From Microbispora sp. ZYX-F-249 (lineage in GTDB: Bacteria > Actinomycetota > Actinomycetes > Streptosporangiales > Streptosporangiaceae), in NCBI RefSeq assembly GCF_039649665.1, contig NZ_JBDJAW010000047.1, positions 1 to 56,764 of the forward strand: 56,764 nt of DNA, written 5' to 3'. The position numbers and the translations under genes were made by a program. This document shows, one piece after another, positions 25,476-34,634 of this stretch. Positions within the stretch are counted from its first letter, which is position 1. Each line of letters starts with the position of its first letter. The notes below the pieces were generated by a model. That model ran no database searches. It saw nothing but the letters and a program-made list of their open reading frames with translations, and had not been told where the DNA came from.

Positions 25476-26447
25476 ATGTTCACCCGACCGTACAGCCCCG
25501 AGAACTATCCGGATCACGTCGCCGCATTCGAGGAATTCGTTTCCTCTCCCGAGGGCCGGCGGTTGGTGGAAGAGCATCTGGAACGGCAGTTCGACGAGGG
25601 CGAGCTACTGGCCGTCCCGCCGCTTCGCGAGCCCGACTATCGGAAAGCGCTCGGACAGGCCTTACAAGACGAATCGTTCGCACAGCTCGTACGGAAGAAC
25701 CCTTCCGAGGTCGTTCAGGGGACCGCCGCCGCATTGATCGACTTGAACCGGCGGATCCTGGCTTCCCGCGAAGCCGTCATGTACAGCCCGTTCGAAGTGG
25801 ACGGATGGGGCGAACTCCACGAACTCGTGACCGCGCGCTTCAAGAAATCAGCAGCGGACTCCGCCCTTGTCAGCATCCTGTTCACACAACCCAAATCCAT
25901 CGTCTACCGAGACCTCCGACGCAACCACGCATATATAGACATCCGTTCCGGACTGCGCTGGGACCTGTACGTCGCAGGATACGAAGCAGTGCCGATCCTG
26001 AACAGGTGGAGGTTCGACGCCCGGGGCTTCAATGAGATACGAGAGCATGTGGAGAGCGAGCACAAGGCGGCTCTGATATCGCCGCACGCACCCGTGACCC
26101 GACCACCCTGGCATTTCTCGGGCACGGCCGACTTGGTAAGCGTGATGGTGTATTTCAACGGCTCCACCACGAAGTACGACTGGCTCTCCCTCAAGGGCGT
26201 TCGGCTGCTGGATTCCAAGAGCCGGTATATCAGTCACAGCCTGGGTGAGGTGGTCGAGACGCTGAGCGATTGGCGGGACGACACGGATCCGGCCGCCTTA
26301 CGCGCCCTGGCCCCAGGAGAGGTGTACGCCTCCGCCGAGCCGGCGCTCTCTCTGACACCGTATCTGCTCGCAGCCGGATCGAAACTCCTGGAGGGAGTGG
26401 CGGTCAATACGGCCTACGACCTGCTGAAGAAGCTCATCGCAGGCTGA
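25476..26447 (+). CDS. protein of unknown function
   Basis: A 323-residue protein that I do not recognise. It is clearly coding: the AGGAG ribosome site precedes the ATG, and third-position GC is normal though overall GC is lower than its neighbours. The N-terminal 100 residues are charged and helical (FVSSPEGRRLVEEHLERQFDEG), the middle is alpha/beta (IVYRDLRRNHAYIDIRSGLRWDLYVAGYEAVP), and the last 30 residues are hydrophobic and helical (LTPYLLAAGSKLLEGVAVNTAYDLLKKL), perhaps amphipathic membrane-associated. No signal peptide. The next gene starts 237 bases further on, too far to place it confidently in the five-gene operon. Confidence 0.75.
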   Translation: MFTRPYSPENYPDHVAAFEEFVSSPEGRRLVEEHLERQFDEGELLAVPPLREPDYRKALGQALQDESFAQLVRKNPSEVVQGTAAALIDLNRRILASREAVMYSPFEVDGWGELHELVTARFKKSAADSALVSILFTQPKSIVYRDLRRNHAYIDIRSGLRWDLYVAGYEAVPILNRWRFDARGFNEIREHVESEHKAALISPHAPVTRPPWHFSGTADLVSVMVYFNGSTTKYDWLSLKGVRLLDSKSRYISHSLGEVVETLSDWRDDTDPAALRALAPGEVYASAEPALSLTPYLLAAGSKLLEGVAVNTAYDLLKKLIAG

Positions 26448-26684
26448 GCCCGCGCCCTGTTCGACTGCGACCGGGGCCCGCCGTGGTGCCGGTCGCGGAC
26501 CGGCCCGAGCACCTCTCTGTGACACCCCATCAAGCGGATCCCCACCGGCCGATGCGCTGGAAGCCTGTTTGTCAGTCATCCGCGCAATACTCGCCGCTGG
26601 CGATCACGAGGATGAGGCATCCGAGATGGCACCGTTCCGTCGTGTCGCCTCAACGAGGAGCTCTACCTTTGTGGAGGTATCGGC

Positions 26685-29600
26685 ATGAGCGCGGCTCGGG
26701 TGCTGACCTATGTCGGCGGCGGTTCGGCGAAGTTCTGGGAGGTTCGCCAGGACGGCACGGAGCTGAACATCCGCTATGGGCGGGTGGGCACGGCCGGTCA
26801 GACGCAGGTGAAGTCGTTCGACTCCGCTGCCGCCGCTGAGGCGGCGGCCGGCAAACTGGTGGCGGAGAAGTTACGCAAGGGCTACACGGAAGACGCGGCC
26901 GCCGCGCCGGTGACCGCCCGGCCGGCGACCTCCCCGGCGGGAACCGACAGCGTCGCGGACGAGGACCGGCTGACGATGCCGCCCGCGTGGCTGCGCGCTC
27001 TTCATCCGCGGCGGGGCGGAGCGAAGGTGACCGTGAAGAAGCCCGACGCGCGTGCACCCGAAAAACTCGCCGCGCTGCTGGACGAGCACCGCAAGCAGCT
27101 CATTGACGTGCTGACGAAGTGTTCCGATCCGGAGATCGCCTCCGCAGGCACGGCGTACCTGGCCGGGGAGCCCGACGCCCCGCCGCTGGGCGCCGCGGTG
27201 GTCGCCGCGATCGTGGGCGCGTCCTGGCCTTCGAGTGAGGAGATGTCGCTCCCTCTGTTCGCCGAAGCATGGCTGGTCGAACGCGGCCTGACGTTCGCGG
27301 CGGTGGCCGCGACCGAACTGGCCTCGCTGCATTTCAATTTCTTCTCGGGCATGCGGCCGGTCCAGCGGCTGGCCGACCACGATTCCCCCACGCACTGGCG
27401 CGACTGGAATCGGCTGAAGCCCGCCACGCGGGTCCGCGCCGTCCTCGCCACCGCGTCGGACGCCGAGTATGCCGAGGTCGTCGCGGCGCTGGCGCAAAGC
27501 CGTGAGGGAGGGCTCCACCACCGAGTGGCGGCTTCCTACCTGGTGCCGACCGAGGCCGAGTGGGTCGCGGCCGACTGCGCGGAGATGAGCCGCCTCAATC
27601 GGGGGCTCGCCTTCATCCTGATCACCGCGATCAGCACGCCGGAGCTCGCGACGCTGATCGCGACCCACGCGCAGGCGTACTGGATCGCAGACTCCCTCGC
27701 CCTGCTCGCCACGGTCGTCGACGGCCTGGGGAACGCGGCCGTGCCGGTGCTGGCCGGGTGGTTCGACGACGTCCACGACGCGGACAGTCAGCGGCGGCTG
27801 CTGGGCGTGCTCGCCGAACTGCCGACCGACGCGGCGATGCAGGCGCTCCTCGACCGGATCGAGCACAAGCACACCCAGCCGGCCCTCCTGCGCGCGGCGG
27901 CCCGCTTCCCGCGCCGGGCGATGCGGATGCTGGCCGCCCACGACGGCAAGACCACAGACCTGCTGCTACGCGCCCACGTGCTGTCCCATCTCGACCTGGT
28001 GGCCGAGGTGAGGGCGGCCGTCGGCGACGCCGCCGCCCGGCGGATCGACGCGATCGCGACCGCCGCGACGGCCGCCACCGCTCCGGCCGAGGCCCTGCCC
28101 GAGGTGCTGGTCAGCCCGCCCTGGACCCGTCGGCGTACGGCCCGCAGGCCGGTCGTCGTGGCCGGCCTGGTGTGCACCGATGAGCCGGCCGTGGTGTGGA
28201 GGCCGGGCGAGCGCGACACGTGGCGTCCCGCCCGGCCGGGTGACGAAGCATGGAACCGGCCCTGGCGTGAGAGCTGGGAAGCGGTCGCCGCCCGGATCGC
28301 CGACGGCCGGGGTGCCGTGTGGCACGACGAGATCGCCCTGTTCGTCGCCGGGCCCGACGAACTGGCCGCACCGCTGATCGGGAGGTGGCGCCCGGCCGAC
28401 CTTTACGGGGCCTCCGAGTGGATGCCGAGGGTGGTCGCCAGGTTCGAGCTGGCAGCGCTGCCCGCGGTGCTGGACAGCGCCCGGCGTGGCCCCGCGTCGG
28501 TCGCTCCGGCGCTGCTTCCGTTCACCGGCCCGGAGATCGCCGTGCTGATGGCCGGGTGGCTGGCGCGGCTTAAGTCGGTGCGCGCCACCGCGCTGGCGTG
28601 GCTGGCCCGTCACCCCGAGGCGGCCGCGAGGGCGCTGATCCCGCCGGCGCTGGGCAAGCCCGGGGTGGCCCGGCGGCAGGCCGAGCAGGCGCTGGCGGTG
28701 CTGGCCGCGGGGGGCGCCCGCGACGCCGTCGCGCAGGCCGCCGCGGGTTACGGCCCCGCCGCCGAGGCCGCGGTCGCCGACCTGCTCGCGGCCGACCCGC
28801 TCGACGCGCTGCCCGCCAAGATGCCCGTGCTGCCCGAGTGGGCGGAGGCCGCGATCCTGACCCCGATCCACCTGCGGGGCGACGCGGGCGCGCTGCCGCC
28901 CGAGTCGGTCCGCCATCTGATGACGATGCTGGCGATCTCCCGGCCCGGTGAGCCGTACGCCGGTCTCGCCCTGGTCAAGGAGGCCTGCGACGCCCGCAGC
29001 CTCGCGGACTTCGTCTGGTCGCTGTTCCAGCGCTGGCAGACGGCCGGCTATCCGTCCAAAGAGAGCTGGGTGATGGACGCGCTGGGCCTGCTCGGCGACG
29101 ACGAGACCGTCCGGCGGCTGACGCCGTTGATCAGGGCCTGGCCCGGCGAGGGCGGGCACGCCCGTGCGGTCGCGGGCCTGGACCTGCTGGCCGGCATCGG
29201 TTCCGAGGTCGCGTTGATGCACCTGCACGGCATCGCCGAGAAGGTCAAGTTCAGCGGGCTCAAGAACCGGGCCAGGCAGAAGATGGACGAGGTCGCCGCG
29301 GATCTCGGTCTGACGCCGCAGGAACTGGCCGACCGCCTGGTGCCGGACTTCGGGCTGTCCGCCGAGGGCAGCCTGACCCTCGACTACGGCCGCAGGCGGT
29401 TCGTCGTCGGCTTCGACGAGCAGCTCAAGCCCTACGTGGCCGACGCCGCGGGAAAGCGGCTCAAGAACCTGCCCAAGCCGGGGGCGAACGACGATCCGGA
29501 CCTCGCGCCCGCCGCCTACCAGCGGTTCGCCGGGCTGAAGAAGGACGTGCGCGCCGTGGCCGCGGACAACATCCACCGGCTGGAGCAGGCCATGATGAAC

Positions 29601-30200
29601 CGGCGCCGCTGGAGCGGTGCGGACTTCAGGCGGCTGCTCGTCGGCCACCCGCTGCTCTGGCACATCGTGCGGCGGCTGGTGTGGGGGCTCTATGACCCCT
29701 CGGGCCGGCTCGTGGGCGCCCTGCGCGTGGCCGAGGACCGCAGTTTCGCCGACGTCGAGGACGACACGCTGACCTTGCCCGACGACGCCGTCGTCGGGGT
29801 GGCGCACCCGCTGGAGCTGGGCGAGGACCTGGCCGCCTGGGCGGAGGTGTTCGCCGACTACGAGATCCTGCAGCCGTTCCCGCAACTGGGCCGGGAGACG
29901 TACGGCCCGGACGAGACGTTGCTGGCCGAGATCCACTCGGCCAAGATCCCCACCGTGAAAATCATCGGCCTGGAACGGCGCGGCTGGCGGCGGGGTTACC
30001 CGCAGGACGCCGGCCTCCAGTTCTGGATAGAGCGGGACGTGCCGGGCGGCCAGATCATCACGATCGGGATCAGCCCGGGCATCGCGATCGGCCACCTCGA
30101 CTTCGCCGACGAGCAGACCCTGGAGGGAATCGCTCTCGACGGCCTCGATCCGGTCACCGTCTCCGAGATCCTGCGCGACCTGCGGGAGATCACCCGATGA
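26685..30200 (+). CDS. WGR-domain DUF4132 protein (YehI/MolR-like)
   Basis: An 1171-residue cytoplasmic protein. Residues 1-70 form a WGR domain (KFWEVRQDGTELNIRYGRVG), a nucleic-acid or protein-binding module also found in PARPs. The body is helical and HEAT-like (many Ala/Leu/Arg repeats), and the end is DUF4132 (about 930-1120, DDPDLAPAAYQRF, LLWHIVRRLVWGLY, GVAHPLELG). This is the architecture of E. coli YehI (MolR). The ATG follows GGAGG. The gene overlaps the MoxR ATPase gene by ATGA and is followed by DUF5682, VWA and SWIM genes in the same order as E. coli yehL, yehM, yehP and yehQ. Function is not established; it may be the target-recognition subunit. Confidence 0.85.
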   Translation: MSAARVLTYVGGGSAKFWEVRQDGTELNIRYGRVGTAGQTQVKSFDSAAAAEAAAGKLVAEKLRKGYTEDAAAAPVTARPATSPAGTDSVADEDRLTMPPAWLRALHPRRGGAKVTVKKPDARAPEKLAALLDEHRKQLIDVLTKCSDPEIASAGTAYLAGEPDAPPLGAAVVAAIVGASWPSSEEMSLPLFAEAWLVERGLTFAAVAATELASLHFNFFSGMRPVQRLADHDSPTHWRDWNRLKPATRVRAVLATASDAEYAEVVAALAQSREGGLHHRVAASYLVPTEAEWVAADCAEMSRLNRGLAFILITAISTPELATLIATHAQAYWIADSLALLATVVDGLGNAAVPVLAGWFDDVHDADSQRRLLGVLAELPTDAAMQALLDRIEHKHTQPALLRAAARFPRRAMRMLAAHDGKTTDLLLRAHVLSHLDLVAEVRAAVGDAAARRIDAIATAATAATAPAEALPEVLVSPPWTRRRTARRPVVVAGLVCTDEPAVVWRPGERDTWRPARPGDEAWNRPWRESWEAVAARIADGRGAVWHDEIALFVAGPDELAAPLIGRWRPADLYGASEWMPRVVARFELAALPAVLDSARRGPASVAPALLPFTGPEIAVLMAGWLARLKSVRATALAWLARHPEAAARALIPPALGKPGVARRQAEQALAVLAAGGARDAVAQAAAGYGPAAEAAVADLLAADPLDALPAKMPVLPEWAEAAILTPIHLRGDAGALPPESVRHLMTMLAISRPGEPYAGLALVKEACDARSLADFVWSLFQRWQTAGYPSKESWVMDALGLLGDDETVRRLTPLIRAWPGEGGHARAVAGLDLLAGIGSEVALMHLHGIAEKVKFSGLKNRARQKMDEVAADLGLTPQELADRLVPDFGLSAEGSLTLDYGRRRFVVGFDEQLKPYVADAAGKRLKNLPKPGANDDPDLAPAAYQRFAGLKKDVRAVAADNIHRLEQAMMNRRRWSGADFRRLLVGHPLLWHIVRRLVWGLYDPSGRLVGALRVAEDRSFADVEDDTLTLPDDAVVGVAHPLELGEDLAAWAEVFADYEILQPFPQLGRETYGPDETLLAEIHSAKIPTVKIIGLERRGWRRGYPQDAGLQFWIERDVPGGQIITIGISPGIAIGHLDFADEQTLEGIALDGLDPVTVSEILRDLREITR

Positions 30201-31273
30201 ACGAGCACGTCCAGCGGCCCCCGGCCGAGATCCGCTACGCCGACGAGCTGGCCCGGCTGCGCGACGGTGACACCGACGACCGGCCGCCCGGCTGGGCGCT
30301 GAGTCTGCGGGCCGCCCGGCGCTTCGTCCTCGGGGACGAGAAGCTCGGCATCAGCCGCAAGTTCGTGGGCGACCCCTCGCTGATCGACCGGTCCCTGGTG
30401 ACGCTCGCGACCAACCGCGGGCTGATGCTGGTGGGCGAGCCGGGCACGGCCAAGTCGCTGCTGTCGGAGCTGCTCGCCGCGGCGGTGAGCGGAACGTCGA
30501 CGCTCACCATCCAGGGCGGAGCGGCCACCACGGAAGACCAGATCAAGTATTCGTGGAACTACGCGCTGCTGGTCGCGGAGGGCCCGTCCCCCCGGTCGCT
30601 GGTGGCCGCACCGCTGCTGCGCGGTATGGCCGAGGGCAAGGTGGTGCGCTTCGAGGAGATCACCCGGTGCCCCCTTGAGGTGCAGGACTGCCTGCTGTCG
30701 CCGCTGTCGGACCGCGTGCTCGCCATACCGGAGCTGACCGGCCCGGAGGCGATGGTGTTCGCCCGGGAGGGGTTCACCGTCATCGCCACCGCCAACACCC
30801 GCGACCGCGGCGTCAACGAGATGAGCGCCGCGCTCAAGCGCCGCTTCAACTTCGAGACGGTCTTCCCCATCGCCGACTTCGACACCGAGCTGCTGCTGGT
30901 GGAGGCGGAGGCCACGGCTCTCCTGAAGCGGTCGGGCGTCGGCGCGCCGCCACGGCGCGACGTGCTGGAGGTCCTGGTCACCACGTTCCGGGAGCTGCGC
31001 GAGGGGCAGACGGCGCGCGGTGACGCCACCGACCGGCTGTCGGGAGTGATGAGCACCGCCGAGGCCGTCTCGGTCGCGCATGCCGTCGGGCTGCGCGGGT
31101 GGTTCCTGCGCGGGGAGCCCGGTGACGCCGCCGACGTGGTCTCCTGCCTCGCCGGCACGGCGGCCAAGGACAACCCGGAAGACCTGGCGAAACTCCGCAG
31201 ATATCTGGAGCAGAGGCGGCCCGGAGACCAGTGGAAGGCCTTGTACGAGGCCCGTCACCTGCTGCCGGGCTGA
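30197..31273 (+). CDS. MoxR-family AAA+ ATPase (YehL subfamily)
   Basis: A 358-residue ATPase. The Walker A motif is GEPGTAKS at residues 80-87 after a short N-terminal helical region; Walker B is VVRFEEITRCP; sensor 1 and arginine finger lie in TANTRDRGVNEMSAALKRRFNFE. This subfamily (E. coli YehL) differs from RavA by its partners. MoxR ATPases typically act as chaperones on VWA-domain partners; the VWA protein two genes downstream is the obvious partner. ATGA overlap upstream and a two-base gap downstream mean tight co-translation within the five-gene operon. Confidence 0.93.
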   Translation: MNEHVQRPPAEIRYADELARLRDGDTDDRPPGWALSLRAARRFVLGDEKLGISRKFVGDPSLIDRSLVTLATNRGLMLVGEPGTAKSLLSELLAAAVSGTSTLTIQGGAATTEDQIKYSWNYALLVAEGPSPRSLVAAPLLRGMAEGKVVRFEEITRCPLEVQDCLLSPLSDRVLAIPELTGPEAMVFAREGFTVIATANTRDRGVNEMSAALKRRFNFETVFPIADFDTELLLVEAEATALLKRSGVGAPPRRDVLEVLVTTFRELREGQTARGDATDRLSGVMSTAEAVSVAHAVGLRGWFLRGEPGDAADVVSCLAGTAAKDNPEDLAKLRRYLEQRRPGDQWKALYEARHLLPG

Positions 31274-31275
31274 CC

Positions 31276-33519
31276 ATGGCGGTCACGTTCCTCGGCGTGC
31301 GGCACCACAGCCCCGCCTGCGCCCGGCTGGTCGCCGACACCATCCGGTCCGTACGGCCCGCGTACGTGCTGGTGGAGGGCCCCGCGGACATGAACCACAG
31401 GATGGACGAGCTCCTGCTGGGCCATGAGCTGCCGATCGCGGTCTACAGCGGCTATCGGGATCCGGAACGACGGCACGGCTCATGGACACCGTTGTGCGAC
31501 TACTCCCCGGAGTGGACGGCGCTGACCGCCGGCCGTGACGTCGGCGCCGAGCTGCGCTTCATCGACCTGCCCGCCTGGCATCCGGCGCTGGCCGAGGTGC
31601 GCAACCGGTACGCCGACGCGGAGGCGCGCTACAACGAGGTGACCGGACGGCTGTGCCGCGCCTTCTCCGTGGACAACGTGGACGCCCTGTGGGACCACCT
31701 ATTCGAGATCGAACCGGCCGACGGGCTGGCCGAACGGCTGGCCGCCTATTTCGACCTGGTGCGCGGCGACACGCGGACCGGTTCCGACGACATGGCTCGC
31801 GAGGCGTACATGGCGCAGTGGATCCGGGCGGCGGCCGCCGACGCGGGCGACGGGCCGGTGGTCGTGGTCACGGGCGGATTCCACCGCCCCGCGCTGATGC
31901 GGCTGGCGGAGCAGGGCGACCGGAGCTGGCCGGAGGTGCCACAACCGCCCGTGGACGCGGTCGCCGCCAGTTATCTGGTGCCCTACTCGTTCCGGCGGCT
32001 GGACGCCCTCGACGGCTACCAGTCGGGCATGCCGTCGCCCGGCTACTACCAGCACCTGTGGGAGTCCGGTCCCGCCGACGCCGCCCGCAGGCTCACCGAG
32101 GCGGTGACGGCCCGGTTGCGGGAGCGGCGTCAGCCGGTGTCCACCGCGGACCTGATCGCCGCCCGGGCCACCGCGGACGGTCTCGCGTTGATGCGCGGTC
32201 ATCCGCTTCCGGCCCGGGTCGACGTGCTGGACGGCCTGGCAGGCGCACTGGTCGACGAGGCGATCGAGGTCCCGCTGCCCTGGGCGACCCGCGGCTCGCT
32301 GCGGGCCGGCACCCACCCCGTGATCGTGGAGATGATCGCGGCCCTCAGCGGTGATCGGGTGGGCCGCCTGCATCACTCGACTCCGTTGCCACCGCTGGTC
32401 CACGCGGTTCTCCCGGTGGTGGGCGGCCCGGGTGAGGAACGGCTCGACCTCGGCGAGGAGGCCGGCCGCGAGCGCAGCCGGTTGCTGCACCGGCTGCGGG
32501 TGCTGCGGATCCCCGGCGTGGTCCGAACCTCGGGACCTCGTCTGATGGACGGCGCCGAGCTCGTCGAACGATGGACGCTGACCGAGTCCGACGACCGGCT
32601 GCCCGCGCTGATCGAGGCCGGTGGCTATGGCGTCGACCCGCAGGAGGCGGCGGCCGCCGCCCTCGCCGAACGGATCCCCGGCGCCGGCCTGGACCAGCTC
32701 GCCGACGTCCTGTTCGACACGGCGCTGTGCGGCCTCGGCGAGCTGACCGGGCAGGTGCTGGACGACCTCGCGCGGGCCGTCGGCGCGGCGACCGACCTGG
32801 GATCGCTGGGCCGCACCCTCACCGTCGCCCTGGCCATGTGGCGCCACGACGACCTGTTCCGCACCAGCGGCAGCACCACCCTGGGCATGGTCGTGGCGAC
32901 CGCCACCCGCCGGGCGCTGTGGCTGGCCGAAGATGTGCGCGGCGGCCCGGCACCGGCCGACCTCCATCGCATCGGCGCCGTGGTCGCCGTACGCGACGCG
33001 CTCCGGCACGCCGGCCCGTCGCTCGGACTGGACACGCAGGCGGCGCTGGGCGTCGCCGACCGGATCGCCGTCCGTCAGGACGCGCCGCCCGACCTGCGGG
33101 GGGCGTCGCTGGGCCTGGGCTGGTCACTGCGGGGCACGGCCGCCGCGGACCCGGCCCGGGCGGTGCGCGGCGCGTTCGTCCCCGCGTCGGCCGGGGACTG
33201 GCTGGCCGGGTTGTTCGCGCTCGCGCGGGAGGAGGTGCTGCACACCGGCGGCATGCTGGAGCTGCTCGACGAGCTGGTCGGAGAGTTGACCGATCACGAC
33301 TTCCTGGTGGCTCTGCCCGCGCTGCGCCAGGCGTTCGGCTTCTTCCCCCCTCGCGAACGGCACCTCATCGCCACCCGTCTGGTCGAACGGCGCGCCGGGG
33401 GTGCGTCCGCATGGGACCTGACGCGGCTGGACGCGGCGCCGGAGCTCGTGGCCGCCGGCAGGGCACTGGACGAACGGGTCGACGCGGCGCTGCGCCGGGA
33501 GGGACTGATCACACCATGA
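31276..33519 (+). CDS. DUF5682 protein (YehM-like)
   Basis: A 747-residue cytoplasmic protein, homologue of E. coli YehM by position and length. The opening strand-helix-strand VTFLGVRHHSPACARLV followed by VRPAYVLVEGPADM resembles the start of the TraB/Tiki/EreA-type fold (GTxHxS...VxVELD in those proteins), which suggests a metal-dependent hydrolase-like N domain (about 1-270) carrying a further VVVTGGFHRPALM motif; this fold relation is my inference. The remainder is helical. The ATG at 31276 is two bases after the MoxR stop; an upstream in-frame extension inside that gene is rejected. The VWA gene overlaps its end. Confidence 0.82.
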   Translation: MAVTFLGVRHHSPACARLVADTIRSVRPAYVLVEGPADMNHRMDELLLGHELPIAVYSGYRDPERRHGSWTPLCDYSPEWTALTAGRDVGAELRFIDLPAWHPALAEVRNRYADAEARYNEVTGRLCRAFSVDNVDALWDHLFEIEPADGLAERLAAYFDLVRGDTRTGSDDMAREAYMAQWIRAAAADAGDGPVVVVTGGFHRPALMRLAEQGDRSWPEVPQPPVDAVAASYLVPYSFRRLDALDGYQSGMPSPGYYQHLWESGPADAARRLTEAVTARLRERRQPVSTADLIAARATADGLALMRGHPLPARVDVLDGLAGALVDEAIEVPLPWATRGSLRAGTHPVIVEMIAALSGDRVGRLHHSTPLPPLVHAVLPVVGGPGEERLDLGEEAGRERSRLLHRLRVLRIPGVVRTSGPRLMDGAELVERWTLTESDDRLPALIEAGGYGVDPQEAAAAALAERIPGAGLDQLADVLFDTALCGLGELTGQVLDDLARAVGAATDLGSLGRTLTVALAMWRHDDLFRTSGSTTLGMVVATATRRALWLAEDVRGGPAPADLHRIGAVVAVRDALRHAGPSLGLDTQAALGVADRIAVRQDAPPDLRGASLGLGWSLRGTAAADPARAVRGAFVPASAGDWLAGLFALAREEVLHTGGMLELLDELVGELTDHDFLVALPALRQAFGFFPPRERHLIATRLVERRAGGASAWDLTRLDAAPELVAAGRALDERVDAALRREGLITP

Positions 33520-34634
33520 CCGACCCCACCCTCGAACGGTGGCGCCTGCTGCTCGGCGAAGCGGGCAGCGCCTGCCTCGCCGGGCAACGGCTCGGCACAC
33601 AGGCCGCCGCCCGTGACGCGGCCATGGACTGGCTCTACGGCCGCGACGAGGAGCTACGCCGGCGTGGTGTGCGGCAGGGCGGGACGGGTGAGTCGACGCT
33701 GACCACCTTCGACTGGCTGGACGACATCGCACGGCTGTTTCCCAAGGAGACCGTCGAACGCCTGCACCGTGACGCCGTCGAGCGCTACGAGATCCATGAC
33801 GTGGTGACCGACCCGGAAGTGCTGGCGCGCGTCGAGCCCAACCCCGCGCTGCTCAAGGCGGTGCTGCGGACCAAGCACCTGATGAACCCGCAGGTGCTGC
33901 GGCTGGCCAGGCGGATCGTGGAGCAGGTGGTGAGGCAGCTCATGGACAAGCTCGCCACCGAGGTTCGCAGCGCGTTCTCCGGCACCAAGGTGCGCAGGCC
34001 CGGCCGGATGCGGCTGGCCCGCAACTTCGACATGGTCAGGACCCTGCGCGCCAACCTCGGCCGCTATCAGCCCGAGACCGGCAAGGTGGTGATCGAGACC
34101 CCGTACTTCTTCTCCCGCACCCGCCGCCACCTGGAGCGGTGGCAGGTGATTCTGCTCGTCGACCAGTCCGGGTCGATGGCCGGCTCGGTGATCCACGCGG
34201 CGGTCACCGCGGCCTGCCTGTGGGGGTTGCCCGGTGTGCGCACCCACCTGGTCGCCTTCGACACCGAAGTGGTCGACCTGACCGCCGACGTCGACGATCC
34301 GGTGGAGTTGCTGATGAAGGTGCAGCTCGGCGGCGGCACCGACATCGCCCGCGCGGCGGCGTACGGCGCGGGCCTGGTGGACCAGCCGCGCCGAGCGATC
34401 GTCGTGCTGATCACCGACTTCTTCGAGGGCGGTGATCCGCGCCGGTTGGTGCGGGTCGTACGCGACCTGGTGGCGCAAGGCAGCAAGGTGCTGGGCCTGG
34501 CCGCCCTCGACGAGCAGGCCAATCCCGCCTACGACCGGGAGCTGGCGCAGCGCCTGGCCGACGCCGGAGCCTACGTGGGTGCGATGACACCCGGCGAACT
34601 GGCGTCCTTCGTCGCGGAGCACGTGGGCCGATGA
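33516..34634 (+). CDS. VWA-domain protein (YehP-like, CoxE-type)
   Basis: A 372-residue protein. A helical N-terminal part (1-200) precedes a von Willebrand A domain with an intact MIDAS: Asp216, Ser218 and Ser220 in LLVDQSGSM, the downstream Thr/Asp in LGGGTDIARA, and a further Asp in VLITDFFEGGD. VWA partners of MoxR ATPases bind Mg and are remodelled by the ATPase. It overlaps the preceding gene by ATGA and the following SWIM gene likewise, so the three are coupled. No signal peptide, so cytoplasmic. It corresponds to E. coli YehP. Confidence 0.9.
   Translation: MTDPTLERWRLLLGEAGSACLAGQRLGTQAAARDAAMDWLYGRDEELRRRGVRQGGTGESTLTTFDWLDDIARLFPKETVERLHRDAVERYEIHDVVTDPEVLARVEPNPALLKAVLRTKHLMNPQVLRLARRIVEQVVRQLMDKLATEVRSAFSGTKVRRPGRMRLARNFDMVRTLRANLGRYQPETGKVVIETPYFFSRTRRHLERWQVILLVDQSGSMAGSVIHAAVTAACLWGLPGVRTHLVAFDTEVVDLTADVDDPVELLMKVQLGGGTDIARAAAYGAGLVDQPRRAIVVLITDFFEGGDPRRLVRVVRDLVAQGSKVLGLAALDEQANPAYDRELAQRLADAGAYVGAMTPGELASFVAEHVGR

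Noticed and set aside
32571..33515. Upstream extension of the VWA frame into the DUF5682 gene
   Set aside because: Arg-rich shadow sequence; the ATGA junction at 33516 gives a normal VWA protein start.
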